From contig CAZBFP010000013.1 in assembly GCA_964491265.1 (NCBI GenBank), positions 1 through 64,000 on the forward strand: 64,000 nucleotides of DNA, read 5' to 3'. The position numbers and the translations under genes were made by a program. This stretch comes from JBBAGC01 sp964491265 (GTDB lineage Bacteria; Spirochaetota; UBA4802; UBA5550). Positions 42,444 to 51,934 of this stretch are shown here, in pieces; the stretch's first letter is position 1, and each line of letters starts with the position of its first letter. The notes below the pieces were generated by a model, which was not told the origin of the DNA, did not search any database, and worked only from the letters and a program-made list of their open reading frames with translations.

Positions 42444-43751
42444 ATGACTCAGTATCTTGATACTGAAAAAATAAGAAAAGATTTTCCCTATCTGGAAAAT
42501 AAAATCAGGGGGAAAGAGCCTGTTTATTTTGACAGCGCGGCTACATCTCAAAAACCGCGGCAGGTACTTGATACTCTTACCCGCGTCTATTCTTACTATA
42601 ATGCTCCGGTTAACCGTTCGGTTAATTCACAGAGTTCAATCTCAAACCTGCTCTACGGAGAAGCTCGAAAGAGTGCGGCTTCATTTATCGGGGCAGATTC
42701 TCCCCGGGAAATTATATTTACAAAGAACAGTACTGAAGGAATAAACCTCCTTTGCAATTCACTTGCTCTATGCCCCGATGAATATTTAAGGCCCGGCAAA
42801 GGGGATGAAATAATAATTTCACACATGGAACATCATTCTAATTATATCCCCTGGTTTATAATGTCGGAAAAAAGCGGAGCCGTAGTAAGGACAGCTCCCC
42901 TGACCACAGAGGGGCTGGTCGATTTAGACAGCCTGAGGAGGATGGTTAATTCAAAAACAAAAATTATCAGCTGCACCCATGTTTCAAATGTTACAGGCGC
43001 GCTTAACCCTGTTTCCGATATAGCATCAATTGCCAGAGATGCGGGGGCCCTGTCTATTATAGATGGAACCCAGTCTGTGCCTCATATGCCGGTAAGTGTA
43101 AAAGATCTGGGGTGTGATTTTTTTCTCTTTTCCGGCCATAAGATGCTGGCCCCTGCAGGTACAGGAGTACTCTGGGGGAGGGAACATCTCCTTGAGCTGC
43201 TCCCTCCTTTTATGACCGGAGGGGGTATGATTAAAGAGATCAGGGGTAAAGAACAAAAGTTTATATGGGAAGAGCTTCCATGGAAATTTGAGGCGGGAAC
43301 CCCCGATTTTTGCGGGGCGGTCGCTCTTGGCGGGGCTCATATCCCGGTTATAAACCCCCCTCTTACAGGTGCAATGGACTATCTGACTCAGATAGGAATG
43401 AATAATATCTGGCGGCATGAAGCTGAGTTGACGGGCTACACTCTTGACCGTCTGGCCGCATTCGGCGATAGCATCCAGGTCTACGGACCCCGGAAAGGTG
43501 GTGCAAGGTGCGGGATAATATCTTTTAATGTATTCAAAGGGGCTGGCATGGTTGAGCCGCATCTTGTCTCTGGATTTCTGGACGGGGAGGGTATTTTTCT
43601 CAGGTCAGGGGGGCATTGCGCCTATCCTTTTGTAAGGCATCTGGGGATTGATGGGACTTTGAGAATCAGTTACTATGTTTATAACACCATTGATGAAGTA
43701 GATTATTTTATAACAATACTTGAAGATATAATTAATAACAGGCTTTTATAG
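42444..43751 (+). CDS. SufS-type cysteine desulfurase
   Basis: A 435-residue class V aminotransferase-fold PLP enzyme that frees sulfur from cysteine. Motifs: VYFDSAATSQKPRQVLDTL, ISHMEHHSNYIPWF, VPHMPVSVKDLGCDFFLFSG, the PLP lysine in SGHKMLAPAGTG, and the catalytic Cys in LRSGGHCAYPFVR. The RSGxxCA pattern marks the SufS group. No sufE or sufU is visible. It begins one base after the ThiF gene, so it may deliver sulfur to MnmA or a carrier protein. Confidence 0.9.
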   Translation: MTQYLDTEKIRKDFPYLENKIRGKEPVYFDSAATSQKPRQVLDTLTRVYSYYNAPVNRSVNSQSSISNLLYGEARKSAASFIGADSPREIIFTKNSTEGINLLCNSLALCPDEYLRPGKGDEIIISHMEHHSNYIPWFIMSEKSGAVVRTAPLTTEGLVDLDSLRRMVNSKTKIISCTHVSNVTGALNPVSDIASIARDAGALSIIDGTQSVPHMPVSVKDLGCDFFLFSGHKMLAPAGTGVLWGREHLLELLPPFMTGGGMIKEIRGKEQKFIWEELPWKFEAGTPDFCGAVALGGAHIPVINPPLTGAMDYLTQIGMNNIWRHEAELTGYTLDRLAAFGDSIQVYGPRKGGARCGIISFNVFKGAGMVEPHLVSGFLDGEGIFLRSGGHCAYPFVRHLGIDGTLRISYYVYNTIDEVDYFITILEDIINNRLL

Positions 43752-43770
43752 ACATCAGAGGGTTAACAGT

Positions 43771-44568
43771 GTGGGAGAGAGACAGCAGTTTTATGAAACA
43801 AGAAGAGTGATAAAGTACAGACAGGGGGAAATCGTCCAGCTTGATGATAATATCGTTAATGAAATTCCCCTTACTCTTATGTTAAACGGGGAGGAGTTTG
43901 CTACACTGGTATGTTCACCTGTAATGGAAAAGGAGCTGGTAATAGGATTTCTTGCAGGGGAGGGTATAATAAGTGACCCGGATGATATAAAGGATTATTT
44001 TTATCGTGAAAAACAGAGGGTAGTCTGGATTGAAACGTTCAATGCTGTACCGCAGATGGACACCTTTCTCGGGCGTAATTTCGCGAGCTGCTGCGGCAAG
44101 GGGCGGCCTTCACTCTATTTTTTAAATGACCAGGATAATGTAAGGCCTGTCATTGGAGATTTGACTATACCGGCAGAAACCCTTCTGGAACTGATGCGGA
44201 GATTTGATGCTGAATCAGATATTTTTAAAACTACAGGGGGTGTACACTCTGCCGCACTCGCTGACAAAGACAGGATTATAGCAAGATATGACGATATAGG
44301 AAGGCATAACGCTTTAGACCGGATAATGGGGTATAAGTTTTTAAACAGGCTGGACACGGGAGGGACAGTTGTGTTTTTAAGCGGCCGGATTTCATCTGAG
44401 ATGCTTATTAAAACCGCCAGGATAGGGTCACCTGTTCTAATTTCCAGGTCTGCACCCACCGGTCTTGCGGTTGATTATGCAATTCAGTATGGTATCACTG
44501 TGGCCGGTTTTGCCCGGGGTGCCGGTTTTAATATTTACTGCAACGAAGAGAGGATTTCCGGTCTGTAA
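43771..44568 (+). CDS. fdhD: Formate dehydrogenase sulfurtransferase FdhD
   Basis: A 265-residue protein that moves sulfur from a desulfurase to the molybdenum or tungsten cofactor of formate dehydrogenase. Marks are VNEIPLTLMLNGEEFATLVC, FLAGEGII, NFASCCGKGRPSLY with a CC pair in place of the common CGxCG, TGGVHSAALADKD, ARYDDIGRHNALDRIMG and SGRISSEMLIKTARIG. GTG start with GAGGG upstream. No formate dehydrogenase gene is in the window. It follows the SufS-like gene closely, which fits a sulfur donor role. Confidence 0.9.
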   Translation: MGERQQFYETRRVIKYRQGEIVQLDDNIVNEIPLTLMLNGEEFATLVCSPVMEKELVIGFLAGEGIISDPDDIKDYFYREKQRVVWIETFNAVPQMDTFLGRNFASCCGKGRPSLYFLNDQDNVRPVIGDLTIPAETLLELMRRFDAESDIFKTTGGVHSAALADKDRIIARYDDIGRHNALDRIMGYKFLNRLDTGGTVVFLSGRISSEMLIKTARIGSPVLISRSAPTGLAVDYAIQYGITVAGFARGAGFNIYCNEERISGL

Positions 44569-44840
44569 AGGCTGCCTCCTTGTTCGCAGTTCTTTTAATG
44601 ATGAATTAAGTTATGTTTTTTTTGCTATCTCTGCCGCCTTTCTCAGGTCAGTAATTTTCAAAAGCGGGCTTGAAGGTGTTTCCAGGTATAATCTGATGGA
44701 AATGAGGAGTGGGGTGTTAAGTGAATAGATGAGTTGTTTAATTTGAAATGTTAAAATGCTTCTTTGTGTAATTGATTATTTCTTGACTTAATAGATGAAA
44801 AGACCGGGAATAAGAGTGATGATTATGGTTGAGGTTAAAT

Positions 44841-45137
44841 ATGAAGGAAATAATGAATAGGGATGTACGGGAAATTGAGGAGTTTATAAAGAAGCTGGGT
44901 GAAAAGGAACTGAGGTATATTAACAGGCTTGTTGTGGAAAGGATTAAGCTTCTTGTTCAGCAGAGGAGCACTGACCAGATGATGAAGTTTAATATTGGAG
45001 AAAGAGTCTCTTTTAATGCGTCTGACGGCATAAAACGTTCCGGTGTTATAATAAGAATCAATAAAAAGACAATTTCTATTGATACTCAGGACGGCGGTTA
45101 CTGGAATGTTGCTCCCGGACTTTTAAGCCATGAGTGA
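44841..45137 (+). CDS. Small protein with a C-terminal SH3/KOW-like domain
   Basis: A 98-residue protein. The first half is helical (MNRDVREIEEFIKKLGEKEL). The second half (KFNIGERVSFNASDGIKRSG, VIIRINKKTISIDTQDGGYW) is a small beta barrel like a KOW or SH3-like RNA- or protein-binding domain. The start at 44841 has GAGG 7 bases upstream, better than the ATG at 44829. It is a single gene and may be involved in ribosome or RNA work; unproven. Confidence 0.55.
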   Translation: MKEIMNRDVREIEEFIKKLGEKELRYINRLVVERIKLLVQQRSTDQMMKFNIGERVSFNASDGIKRSGVIIRINKKTISIDTQDGGYWNVAPGLLSHE

Positions 45138-45427
45138 TTCTCTGTTTTTTTAAATAACAGGTAACTACTCAGCTATTTAGCCGGAAAATTGCAGATAGAC
45201 TTGTTAAGTGTGGCCTATATCTGACGATGAAATGTTTAAATATATGAAAAGGGTTGTGGAAGATCTTGATCCGGAATAGATAGTTGATTTGAATTCAGGG
45301 AATACCCCGGGTTTCTTTTATTATTATATAAAAAACGTCTTGCAATTTAAATTATACATTTAATCTGGAAACAAAGATTGTTTAATAGTATCTTACAATA
45401 TAGCATCTCTTTTCACTAGGATTGAGA
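45138..45427. other. Gene-poor spacer
   Basis: 290 bases before pgeF. A short frame ending VWPISDDEMFKYMKRVVEDL then DPE (45208-45279) has no clear ribosome-binding site and may be a relic. Nothing else was seen. Confidence 0.4.
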
Positions 45428-46159
45428 ATGAATAAGTTTTTTAAAAATGAAAGAAAATATTTCCAGCTCAATACAGAAATTGAGTCTGTTACTATAGGCG
45501 CAACAGGGAGGGAAATTAATTCCACCGATTATTCAGGTCCGGGCAGAGATGTGCGATTATCGGATAAAAAGCTCCTCTCATCAGTAACAGGTCTTGTTCC
45601 AGAAAATATAGTAATGCTTGAACAGGTTCATGGGGATCATATTCTTCTTGTTGACAGGTTTCCTGCGGAGAATTTACCTGTATATGGTGAGGCTGACGGG
45701 CTTATTACAAATATATCCGGTATAGCCCTTGTAATACGCACTGCTGACTGTGTTCCTGTTTTTATTTATGATTCAGTTAAGCAGGTTCTGGGCGCAGTTC
45801 ATTCCGGCTGGAAGGGGACAATGCTTGATGTGGCGGGTAAGTGCATAGGAAAAATGAAAATTGAATTCGGCTCTGACCCCGGTGATATGCACGTTTTTAT
45901 CCTCCCCTCAATAGGCCCTGAGATGTATGAGGTAAATGAGGATGTGGCAGGGCATTTCCCTGATAATTCTCTTTCAAGAGAAGGGAAGCTTTTTGTTGAT
46001 CTATGGGGGAGTATAGAAGATTCCTGTGTCAGATCCGGTATACCTGAGGGACAGATTTTTAATACAGGGATCTGCAACAGAACAAATTATAATGAATTTT
46101 TTTCCCACAGGTATGGCGATGCAGGGAGGAATCTCAATTTCGCTTTTATCCGCGGGTAA
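45428..46159 (+). CDS. pgeF: PgeF/YfiH multi-copper polyphenol-oxidase-fold protein
   Basis: A 243-residue LACC1/YfiH-family protein. Zinc-type histidine and cysteine motifs: MLEQVHGDHILLVD, ADGLITNISGIALVIRTADC, VPVFIYDSVKQVLGAVHSGW and GICNRTNYNEFFSHRYGDAG. In E. coli PgeF edits peptidoglycan precursors by removing wrongly added Ser from UDP-MurNAc; other family members are purine phosphorylases. ATG 45428 follows AGGA 6 bases upstream. Confidence 0.9.
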   Translation: MNKFFKNERKYFQLNTEIESVTIGATGREINSTDYSGPGRDVRLSDKKLLSSVTGLVPENIVMLEQVHGDHILLVDRFPAENLPVYGEADGLITNISGIALVIRTADCVPVFIYDSVKQVLGAVHSGWKGTMLDVAGKCIGKMKIEFGSDPGDMHVFILPSIGPEMYEVNEDVAGHFPDNSLSREGKLFVDLWGSIEDSCVRSGIPEGQIFNTGICNRTNYNEFFSHRYGDAGRNLNFAFIRG

Positions 46160-46327
46160 TTGAGGCTAAAGAGAGCCCCCTAAATTTCCCAAAGGGGGAC
46201 TGTGTATGACTCTGGTAAACAAGTATAAAAAAGACTTTAATAGGTTTAAGGTAGTATTTCAAGGTTGTCCCATCCGGGGGGCATGAGGAATCTGATTAAA
46301 AGACAAATTAATATTGAGAGGCGCAAT

Positions 46328-47164
46328 ATGTGGGAATATACAGAAAAGGTAAAGGATTTATACACCAACCCTGTTAATGTGGGTAAAATGGAAAACCCTG
46401 ACGGTGTGGGCCATGTGGGGAGCGTTGTATGCGGTGATGCTCTGACCCTCTATATCAGGGTAAAGGACAATATCATAACAGATGCTTCATTTGAAACATT
46501 CGGATGCGGCAGCGCCATAGCTTCATCATCCGCCCTTACTGAAATGATCAAGGGTAAAACTGTTGAAGAGGCTGAAAAGATTAAAAACCAGGATATAGTC
46601 GATTATCTTGGCGGACTCCCCAATCAGAAAATTCACTGTTCTGTTATGGGATCAGAGGCGCTTATAAATGCAATTGCTGATTACCGCGGTGAAAAACCCC
46701 CGGTTGACGATGAGCATGAGGGTGAGATAATCTGCCAGTGTATGAACATTACTGATGTTGACATCAGAAAGGCTGTTCATGAAAAGGGGATCACAAATAT
46801 TGATGATATGATGGAATCCACAGGTGCGGGAACCGTTTGCGGCACCTGTATCCCTAAGATTGAGGATATAATTGAAGAGGAGAGGGGGAGATGCAGCATT
46901 AAAGATGACAGATGCTGCGAAGAGCCTATGACTAATCTCCAGAAGATAAAAAAGATAGAGGATGCTATTAACTCAGTAATAAGGCCCGGGCTAAAAAGAG
47001 ACGGCGGCGACATCGAACTTGTTGATGTACAGGGGGATGTTGTTTTTGTTAAACTCCGCGGCGCCTGTTCATCCTGTATGTCAGCATCCATGACTCTGGA
47101 GAATTTTGTTCAGAGTGAGCTTCGTAAATCTGTATCTAAAGATATCATAGTAAAGCATGTTTAG
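46328..47164 (+). CDS. nifU: NifU-type Fe-S scaffold (three domains)
   Basis: A 278-residue scaffold with the full NifU order. The IscU-like part (about 1-130) has VVCGDALTLYIRV, FGCGSAIASSSALTEMI and KIHCSVMGSEAL. A BFD-like [2Fe-2S] part (140-185) has IICQCMNITDVDIRKAV and GTVCGTCIPK. The C-terminal Nfu part has RDGGDIELVDV and GACSSCMSAS. It assembles clusters with sulfur from NifS next door. NifU-NifS outside nitrogen fixation is typical of anaerobes. ATG 46328 has GAGAGG upstream. Confidence 0.93.
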   Translation: MWEYTEKVKDLYTNPVNVGKMENPDGVGHVGSVVCGDALTLYIRVKDNIITDASFETFGCGSAIASSSALTEMIKGKTVEEAEKIKNQDIVDYLGGLPNQKIHCSVMGSEALINAIADYRGEKPPVDDEHEGEIICQCMNITDVDIRKAVHEKGITNIDDMMESTGAGTVCGTCIPKIEDIIEEERGRCSIKDDRCCEEPMTNLQKIKKIEDAINSVIRPGLKRDGGDIELVDVQGDVVFVKLRGACSSCMSASMTLENFVQSELRKSVSKDIIVKHV

Positions 47165-47175
47165 GTGGTAGTGAT

Positions 47176-48369
47176 ATGACAATGCATGTTTATCTGGATA
47201 ATAATGCCACTACAATGGTTGCGCCTGAAGTTCTTGATGCAATGCTCCCTTTTTATAGAGAGATGTACGGCAATGCGTCGAGTATGCATTACTTTGGCGG
47301 CCGTGTTGCAAAGGATATGGAAAAGGCGCGTCACCAGGTTGCAGAGCTTCTTGGCGCGGAAAATGACTTTGAGATTACATTTACAGGCACAGCAACTGAA
47401 GGGGACAATCTGGCCATAAGGGGGATAACATCCTATTACCGCGATAAAAAGCATGTGATAACTTCAACTGTGGAACACCCCGCTGTTTTGAATTTATGCA
47501 GGCAGCTGGAAAAGGAGGGGTACCGCATAACCTATGTCCCTGTTGACAGTAATGGTGTAGTTGATCTTCAGGTTTTAAAAGAAGCTGTGTGCGACGAAAC
47601 AGCTATTGTATCAATTATGCACGCTAATAATGAAACCGGTGTAATTATGCCTGTTAAGGAGATAGGGGCTTTCCTTAAAGAGAAAAAGGTCCCTTTCCAC
47701 ATTGACGGCGTACAGGCTGCGGGGAAAATCCCTATTAATGTTCAGGAGCTTAATTGCGATCTTTATACAATTTCCGCTCATAAGTTCCACGGGCCAAAAG
47801 GTATAGGCGCACTTTATGTTAAAAAGGGGACCAGGATGAGGCCCATGATTTACGGCGGACACCAGGAAAAGGGGAGAAGGCCCGGTACCGAGAATGTCCC
47901 CGGAATTGTCGGCATGGGTAAAGCTGCGGAGATGGCTCTATATCATCTTAAAGATATGAAAGCATTATCGTCACTGAGAGACAGGCTACAGAGTGAAGTA
48001 TTAAAGCGCATTCCAACTTCATCTGTAAATGGAGGGGGTGCCGAAAGGACCCCCAATACGGCAAATATTACATTTGAATTTATAGAGGGTGAGTCAATTC
48101 TCCTCCATCTTGACCAGAAGGGGGTCTATGTCTCAACAGGATCAGCATGTTCCACCGGATCTCTGGAACCTTCCCATGTGCTGAGGGCAATGGATCTTCC
48201 ATTCTCCAGAATTCATGGATCCATCAGGTTCAGTTTAAGCAGGTACACCACAGATGAAGAGGTTGATTATGCTTTGTCAATTCTGCCAGGTGTAATAGAT
48301 AATCTTCTTACAATATCCCCTTTCTGGGATAATGAAAAAAAGATCGGGTCTATACCGCAGGAGGGGTAG
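47176..48369 (+). CDS. nifS: NifS-type cysteine desulfurase
   Basis: A 397-residue PLP enzyme. Motifs: VYLDNNATTMVAPEVLDAM, ITSTVEHPAVLNLCRQLE, MHANNETGVIMPVKEIGAF, PFHIDGVQAAGKIPI, the PLP lysine in ISAHKFHGPKGIGALYV, and the loop Cys in VSTGSACSTGSLEPSHVL. The SGSAC loop marks the NifS/IscS group. It begins 11 bases after nifU with an AGGTGG site. It is the second desulfurase of the block. Confidence 0.95.
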   Translation: MTMHVYLDNNATTMVAPEVLDAMLPFYREMYGNASSMHYFGGRVAKDMEKARHQVAELLGAENDFEITFTGTATEGDNLAIRGITSYYRDKKHVITSTVEHPAVLNLCRQLEKEGYRITYVPVDSNGVVDLQVLKEAVCDETAIVSIMHANNETGVIMPVKEIGAFLKEKKVPFHIDGVQAAGKIPINVQELNCDLYTISAHKFHGPKGIGALYVKKGTRMRPMIYGGHQEKGRRPGTENVPGIVGMGKAAEMALYHLKDMKALSSLRDRLQSEVLKRIPTSSVNGGGAERTPNTANITFEFIEGESILLHLDQKGVYVSTGSACSTGSLEPSHVLRAMDLPFSRIHGSIRFSLSRYTTDEEVDYALSILPGVIDNLLTISPFWDNEKKIGSIPQEG

Positions 48370-48376
48370 GCATTGA

Positions 48377-48404
48377 GCGCATACCTTTTCAAGCAGGTAT
48401 GCGC
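48377..48404. terminator. Hairpin between convergent genes
   Basis: GCGCATACC and GGTATGCGC form a perfect 9-base stem around a 10-base loop, between nifS and the minus-strand gene at 48413. No strong T-run follows on either strand, so efficiency is uncertain. Confidence 0.5.
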
Positions 48405-48412
48405 CTGAGTAA

Positions 48413-48757
48413 TTATTCAGAGGCTTCTACTTTTTCCTCTTCACTTATTTTTGCGATTTTATCTTCAATTCCCTTGCAGGCGTTTTCACTTTCTATCACC
48501 TTTGCCATAATCTCTTTAATTTTTTCATCAGCATATATGTCTTTATTCTCTTTATAGAGGTTATGGGTAACATCCCCTAAGTCAGCAAGGAATACCTGAA
48601 GCTTTCTCTGCTCCAAAAACAGATCCTTTTTCAGCTGTAAATAGGTAACCCCCTGTCTGCTTTTCTCAGCAGCCGTGTTTGCACCCTCTTTAAGGTTATC
48701 TACAGCCATATTTACCCCTTTGTAGACAATATCTCTTACTTCTTCCCAATAGCTCAT
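48413..48757 (-). CDS. Small coiled-coil protein
   Basis: A 114-residue protein that is almost entirely helical: MSYWEEVRDIVYKGVNMAVD, NTAAEKSRQGVTYLQLKKDL, and a charged tail KISEEEKVEASE. The pattern resembles YtxH-like or stress-associated small proteins. No catalytic residues are visible. An AGGTAG-type site lies just before the ATG. The function is unknown; it is a single gene facing nifS. Confidence 0.6.
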   Translation of the reverse strand: MSYWEEVRDIVYKGVNMAVDNLKEGANTAAEKSRQGVTYLQLKKDLFLEQRKLQVFLADLGDVTHNLYKENKDIYADEKIKEIMAKVIESENACKGIEDKIAKISEEEKVEASE

Positions 48758-48983
48758 ATGCTACCTCCCTAATTTCTTTTATATTTCATATTTATCTTCT
48801 TCTGCCGCAAAGGGCAGAGAAAAAGTCAGGGTATTTACTCCCCTGTTTCTGATTACTATAATATAAAGATAGTAAGAATAACCCCTTGAAACAAATAAAA
48901 TGATAATTAAAAAGTAAATTATATTGATTTGTACTCTAATTTGATTATACTGATAGATGTAACCTCTTATCCTGGAATAATGA

Positions 48984-51254
48984 ATGAATCATGAAAAAAT
49001 AATGAAAAATAAAAAATCGGGAAACAGACTCCTTAAAGATTTTTTGAAATTAATGCTTCCATCCTTCATAGTTTTTACAGTTTTTATGGTAATGATCTTC
49101 GGATTCTTTGTACCTTTCCTTGAAAAAAAGCATCTGGAAAACAAGGAGGCTCTCAGCAGACATCTTGTGGAACTGGTTATTGATTATCTCTCTTCATTTC
49201 AGAGGGACCTCCCCCCCGATTTTATTACAGAGGATATTGCAAAAAAAAGGGCTCTTAACAGGATACGGGACTTCAGGTTCGGCAATGAGGCAAAGGACTA
49301 TTTCTGGATACTTGACAGCAACGGTGTAGTTCTTATGCACCCCTTCAGGCCGGACATAGTAAACGTTGATCCGGAAAAGATGACTGCCCCTGACGGCAGG
49401 GCTTTAACAAAACTGATGAAGGAAATGTCATCAGTTGCAAATTCCATCCCTCAGGGTGGTGCAATACAATATGTGTGGCAGAGAAGGGATGAGATTGACA
49501 AGCTGGGAAATAAAATTGCATGGCTCCAGAAGTTTGAGCCATGGGACTGGACAATAGGTACCGGGGTCTACCTGGATGAAGCTGAGAGTGAAATTCATAC
49601 CTTGAAAAGAAACTCTGTTGCAGCCGGTATTCTCCTTGGATTATTCTCAGCTGCTGTATCATTTTTCCTTTCATTCAGGGCGGAATCTCACAGAAAAAAG
49701 GAGGAGCATGCCAGGGATCAGCTTATTGAAAGTGAAAAAAATCTCCGCATAAGGGAGGAGCTTTTCCGGAGTATATTTGAAAAGAGCCCCCACGGTATTG
49801 TAATTACAGATTTAAAGAGCAGAAGGATATTAAGGGTCAACAGCTCCTTTGAGATTATGACCGGTTACAACTGTGATGAACTACTTGAAGAGGGGATGTA
49901 TAATTCTCTCTATCCTGATACCGGAGATGATTATAAAGACCTGGTAGCGGAGATATCAAGAGAAGGGCTCACGGAAAATGTAAATTCAGTTATTTATACT
50001 AAAGATAAGAAAAGAAGAGATATAATATACTCAGCTATTCTTATCAACTATATGGGTGACAGGGCGATCCTGGAGATGATAGTTGATGTAACAGAGGAGA
50101 AGCTTCTTGAAGAGCAGCTCCGCCAGTCGCAGAAAATGGACGTTCTGGGGAGACTGGCAGGGGGGATTGCCCACGATTTTAATAATATGCTCAGTGTTAT
50201 GATAGGGAGCAGTGAGCTCCTCATGCTTAAATACGGGTCAGAGCCTGATCAGAAAAAGTATATTTTAAGAATACTTGAAACCGGAGAAAAGGCTGCTGCA
50301 TTGATCCGGAAACTTATGCTCTTTTCCCGCAAAGCAGGAGTAGTATTCAGGGATTTTGATCTTCATAATATAATCAGAAATGTTGCAGATATTCTGGAGC
50401 ATACCATAGACAAACGTGTACAGGTTGTTCTTTCGCTGAATTCTGAAAGGAGCAGGATAAATGGAGATCCCAATCTTCTGGGAAATGCGCTCCTGAATCT
50501 TGCCCTTAATTCCAGGGATGCCATGCCTGATGGGGGTGTGATTACCATTAAAACCTCAGTGACCTATCTTGATGAATATTTTATTAAGGGGCAGTCATTT
50601 TTCATTCAGCCGGGTCATTACATAGAGGTCAGTGTATCTGATACAGGTGAAGGGATCCCTAAGGAAATAATGGGCAAAATCTTCGAACCTTTTTTTACAA
50701 CTAAACCTTCAGGGAAAGGAACAGGGCTGGGGCTTTCCGCAGTATACGGCACTATCCATGAGCATGGCGGAGCAATAGATATCTATAGCGAGATTAACAT
50801 AGGTTCAGTATTTAAGCTCTACCTCCCCTGCAGATCTGAAGAGGATTTTATTAAACCGGAAAATCAGGGCCCTGTACTCTACGGCGATGCGGTTGTTCTA
50901 ATAATTGATGATGACGACAGGATAAGGGCGAATCTGAATGATATGCTCACTGTTCTAGGATATACAGTACTGTCAGCTTCAGGGGGGCACGAGGGTATTG
51001 AAATATACAATCAAAAGAAAGACGAGATTGATCTGGTGATTTTAGATATGATTATGCCTGAGATTAATGGAACTGAAACTATAAAACGACTTAATGAAAT
51101 AAGCGGGGATGTGAAGATAATTATCTCCTCCGGTTTTCATGATGAAGATATTACAGGTATGATCAGCAGAACTACAGTTAAAGGTTATATCCAGAAACCA
51201 TTCAGAATGAATGAGTTAAGTACTTTAATTCATTCAATTCTGCAGGAAAAGTAG
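48984..51254 (+). CDS. Hybrid sensor histidine kinase (Cache-PAS-HisKA-HATPase-REC)
   Basis: A 756-residue membrane kinase. One helix near 16-46 and another near 211-232 flank a periplasmic Cache domain (FRFGNEAKDYFWILDSNGVV, FEPWDWTIGTGVYLDEA). Next come a PAS domain (ELFRSIFEKSPHGIVITDLK), HisKA with the phospho-His in RLAGGIAHDFNNML, HATPase with NALLNLALNSRDAMPDGG and SDTGEGIPKEIMGKIFEPFF, and a REC domain (VLIIDDDDRIRANL, VILDMIMPEINGTE) from about 635. Phosphate would pass from the kinase to its own receiver and then on to another protein. No response-regulator gene adjoins, so the output is unknown. Confidence 0.92.
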   Translation: MNHEKIMKNKKSGNRLLKDFLKLMLPSFIVFTVFMVMIFGFFVPFLEKKHLENKEALSRHLVELVIDYLSSFQRDLPPDFITEDIAKKRALNRIRDFRFGNEAKDYFWILDSNGVVLMHPFRPDIVNVDPEKMTAPDGRALTKLMKEMSSVANSIPQGGAIQYVWQRRDEIDKLGNKIAWLQKFEPWDWTIGTGVYLDEAESEIHTLKRNSVAAGILLGLFSAAVSFFLSFRAESHRKKEEHARDQLIESEKNLRIREELFRSIFEKSPHGIVITDLKSRRILRVNSSFEIMTGYNCDELLEEGMYNSLYPDTGDDYKDLVAEISREGLTENVNSVIYTKDKKRRDIIYSAILINYMGDRAILEMIVDVTEEKLLEEQLRQSQKMDVLGRLAGGIAHDFNNMLSVMIGSSELLMLKYGSEPDQKKYILRILETGEKAAALIRKLMLFSRKAGVVFRDFDLHNIIRNVADILEHTIDKRVQVVLSLNSERSRINGDPNLLGNALLNLALNSRDAMPDGGVITIKTSVTYLDEYFIKGQSFFIQPGHYIEVSVSDTGEGIPKEIMGKIFEPFFTTKPSGKGTGLGLSAVYGTIHEHGGAIDIYSEINIGSVFKLYLPCRSEEDFIKPENQGPVLYGDAVVLIIDDDDRIRANLNDMLTVLGYTVLSASGGHEGIEIYNQKKDEIDLVILDMIMPEINGTETIKRLNEISGDVKIIISSGFHDEDITGMISRTTVKGYIQKPFRMNELSTLIHSILQEK

Positions 51255-51270
51255 CTGTTTTGGGTATAGG

Positions 51271-51280
51271 GCTCTGACCC
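51271..51280 (-). repeat. GGGTCAGAGC motif (minus strand) near the transposase relic
   Basis: GCTCTGACCC on the plus strand, 10 bases before the 3' end of the broken transposase. It is one of eight such motifs in the window (see findings). Confidence 0.6.
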
Positions 51281-51291
51281 CGAATCCCCCC

Positions 51292-51851
51292 TTAAACCCA
51301 CAAAACCAGCCTCTTCCGGTACGCATCCTCATAAAAGAGAAATTTTTCTGCACATTCTATAAAATTCCCCCCTAACTTTAAAAAATATTTATGCAAAGTA
51401 AATCTAAGGGGAGAAATGAAATTCTCATCAAGGTAGCAGTTTATAAAACCGATTTCATTTTCACGGGGATCCCTGGAAAGACCTTTTCGCACAGGAGATA
51501 TTCTTCCGGATTGTCCGATTCTTCAATTATCGTAGAACCAAACCTTTCGTTCCAGAATGGCCCTGTTGCACCTGTGCCCCGGTTGTATTTTTCTGCCATT
51601 CGTGCTTTAATAAACTGCATAATAAGAGAAATGGTCTCTCTGTTCTCTAAAGTTTTTATAAGAATATGAATATGATTGGCAACAGTTTCCGCAGCAATGA
51701 GCTCAAAATTATATTTTTCCTGGCACAACTGTATTGATTCAATGAAATATTTTTTCCCGTATTTGCTTCTAAGCAGGTCCCGTTTTCCCCTGCATCGTGT
51801 GAAACAATGGTATGTTACATCCTGTGCAATAGTTCTTAATGGTCTTGGCAT
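51292..51851 (-). pseudogene. REP-associated tyrosine transposase (RAYT), broken
   Basis: The first 136 codons carry a Y1/RAYT transposase: RTIAQDVTYHCFTRCRGKRD, the HUH metal motif in ETVANHIHILIKT, and GPFWNERFGSTIIEE with the WxxRF-type end. At about 51490 the frame breaks. The expected LNPVRAG-like block is gone, and the C-terminal part (SRDPRENEIGFINCYLDENF, ISPLRFTLHKYFLKL) continues in another frame down to 51292. A short deletion that is not a multiple of three explains this. Enzymes of this kind move or maintain short REP palindromes, and GGGTCAGAGC motifs surround it. Confidence 0.8.
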
Positions 51852-51934
51852 TTTTTCCTCTCTGCTAATATCAGAATTTGTTAAGCGCTTAATATTAATA
51901 CGTTTTCTGAGGGAATTTTTTTGAAAAAAAATAG

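Noticed and set aside
44465..44728. Frame overlapping the end of fdhD
   Set aside because: Lies mostly in another frame of fdhD, with no start signal and no family match.
51292..51492. Separate 66-codon minus-strand gene
   Set aside because: Its sequence fits the C-terminal part of the RAYT protein in a shifted frame.
41..51892. TTAAGCGCTTA palindrome near 41 and again at 51881
   Set aside because: Only two copies in different contexts; too short and palindromic to claim a shared site.
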